Origin: an uncultured Eubacteriales bacterium
GTDB lineage: Bacteria; Bacillota; Clostridia; Peptostreptococcales; Anaerovoracaceae
Length of the DNA: 6,485 nt
Assembly (NCBI GenBank): GCA_902796875.1
Contig: CADBQT010000225.1
Location: forward strand, 1-6,485
Direction: 5' to 3'
Shown here in pieces: positions 6,114-6,485 of this stretch. A program made the position numbers and the translations under genes. Positions within the stretch are counted from its first letter, which is position 1, and each line of letters starts with the position of its first letter. A model generated the notes under the pieces. The model ran no database searches. It had not been told where the DNA came from and saw only the letters and a program-made list of their open reading frames with translations.

Positions 6114-6485
6114 CTACTCCAGGGTCGCGGCGCTTTCTTTTTTCAGCCGGAGATACTCCAGGATCTCCACCTCGACGATGACGGCCACAAGGCCCAGGCA
6201 CCATCCGCCCAGGACGTCCGTGGGATAGTGGACCCCCAGGTAGATCCGGGTGGGTCCGATGAGGATCATGAGAAGGGCAAAAACAACGGTGAGCACGTTG
6301 GCCACCGTTCGGTTCTCCACCTGGGTCCGGACCAGGTAGATGGCCAGACCGTAAAAGAAAAAGCTGTTGGACGAATGTCCGCTGGGAAAGGAAAATCCCC
6401 CCTCTTCCACCAGGTGGAGGACCTCGGGCCGGGGCCTTTCCACCCCTGCCTTGATCAGGTGGTTTATGATGGTCAGGGCCAGGGC
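6114..6485 (-). CDS. PAP2-family (type 2 phosphatidic acid phosphatase) membrane phosphatase, C-terminal part
   Basis: The last 123 residues of the protein are visible; the reading frame is open to the right edge, so the start lies outside the window. All three motifs of the PAP2 acid-phosphatase superfamily are present, numbered from the first visible codon: KX6RP (K12, R19-P20), PSGH (34-37) and the TR-x5-H-x3-D version of the SR-x5-H-x3-D motif (T79-R80, H86, D90). Hydrophobic stretches around 40-53, 63-78 and 91-108 look like membrane helices. The family removes phosphate from lipid phosphates such as phosphatidic acid or undecaprenyl pyrophosphate at the membrane; the substrate here is unknown. 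A GTG at 6443 could be mistaken for the start, but it falls after Lys12, within the KX6RP motif, and would destroy it. The gene converges on the DUF2148 gene, and no clear terminator lies between them. Confidence 0.9.
   Translation of the reverse strand, partial: ALALTIINHLIKAGVERPRPEVLHLVEEGGFSFPSGHSSNSFFFYGLAIYLVRTQVENRTVANVLTVVFALLMILIGPTRIYLGVHYPTDVLGGWCLGLVAVIVEVEILEYLRLKKESAATLE

Noticed and set aside
6106..6131. Direct repeat GTCGCGGC (6106-6113 and 6124-6131)
   Set aside because: It is only 8 bp of GC-rich sequence, with the second copy inside the PAP2 coding end; chance is likely and there is no sign of an attachment site or mobile element.

Overview
The window is ordinary, dense, GC-rich bacterial chromosome. 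It best fits an anaerobic member of the Bacillota (Clostridia in the broad sense). That reading rests on strong AAGGAG-type ribosome binding sites, two sigma-A promoters with TGn-extended -10 boxes, a clostridial-looking SbcD N-terminus (MKMIHLSDLHLG), and a DUF2148 iron-sulfur-type protein of a kind common in anaerobes. Lineage is inferred from these features alone, with no database search. No RNA gene, mobile element, CRISPR array or phage gene is visible.

Layout. Positions 6-4905 on the minus strand form a three-gene operon, read right to left: a sugar-phosphate nucleotidyltransferase-like gene, then sbcD, then sbcC. The genes are packed with GTGA and ATGA stop/start overlaps, so translational coupling is likely. 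A 147-bp intergenic region (4906-5052) holds two back-to-back promoters, one driving this operon and one driving the plus-strand pair. The plus pair (5053-6080) is a small shikimate-kinase-like protein with a degraded P-loop, followed by a DUF2148 protein with a four-cysteine cluster; they overlap by ATGA. After a 33-bp tail-to-tail gap lies the 3' part of a minus-strand PAP2-type membrane phosphatase gene (6114 to the right edge). Its 5' end is outside the window.

How the genes work together. SbcD (nuclease) and SbcC (SMC-like ATPase) form the complex that opens hairpins and processes blocked DNA ends. The reason for the nucleotidyltransferase being co-transcribed and coupled to them is unknown. 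The shikimate-kinase-like and DUF2148 proteins are probably made in fixed ratio and may act together, but no pathway can be named.

Most notable points: (1) an uninterrupted run of 16 A (coding sense) inside the nucleotidyltransferase gene. It encodes five lysines exactly where the family has its nucleotide-binding GGLKQ-x-x-P segment. It could be a slippage-prone switch at the head of the sbcCD operon, or a sequence error. (2) The shikimate-kinase-like protein keeps the substrate-site Asp and Arg but has lost the Walker A lysine, and it is coupled to an iron-sulfur-type protein.
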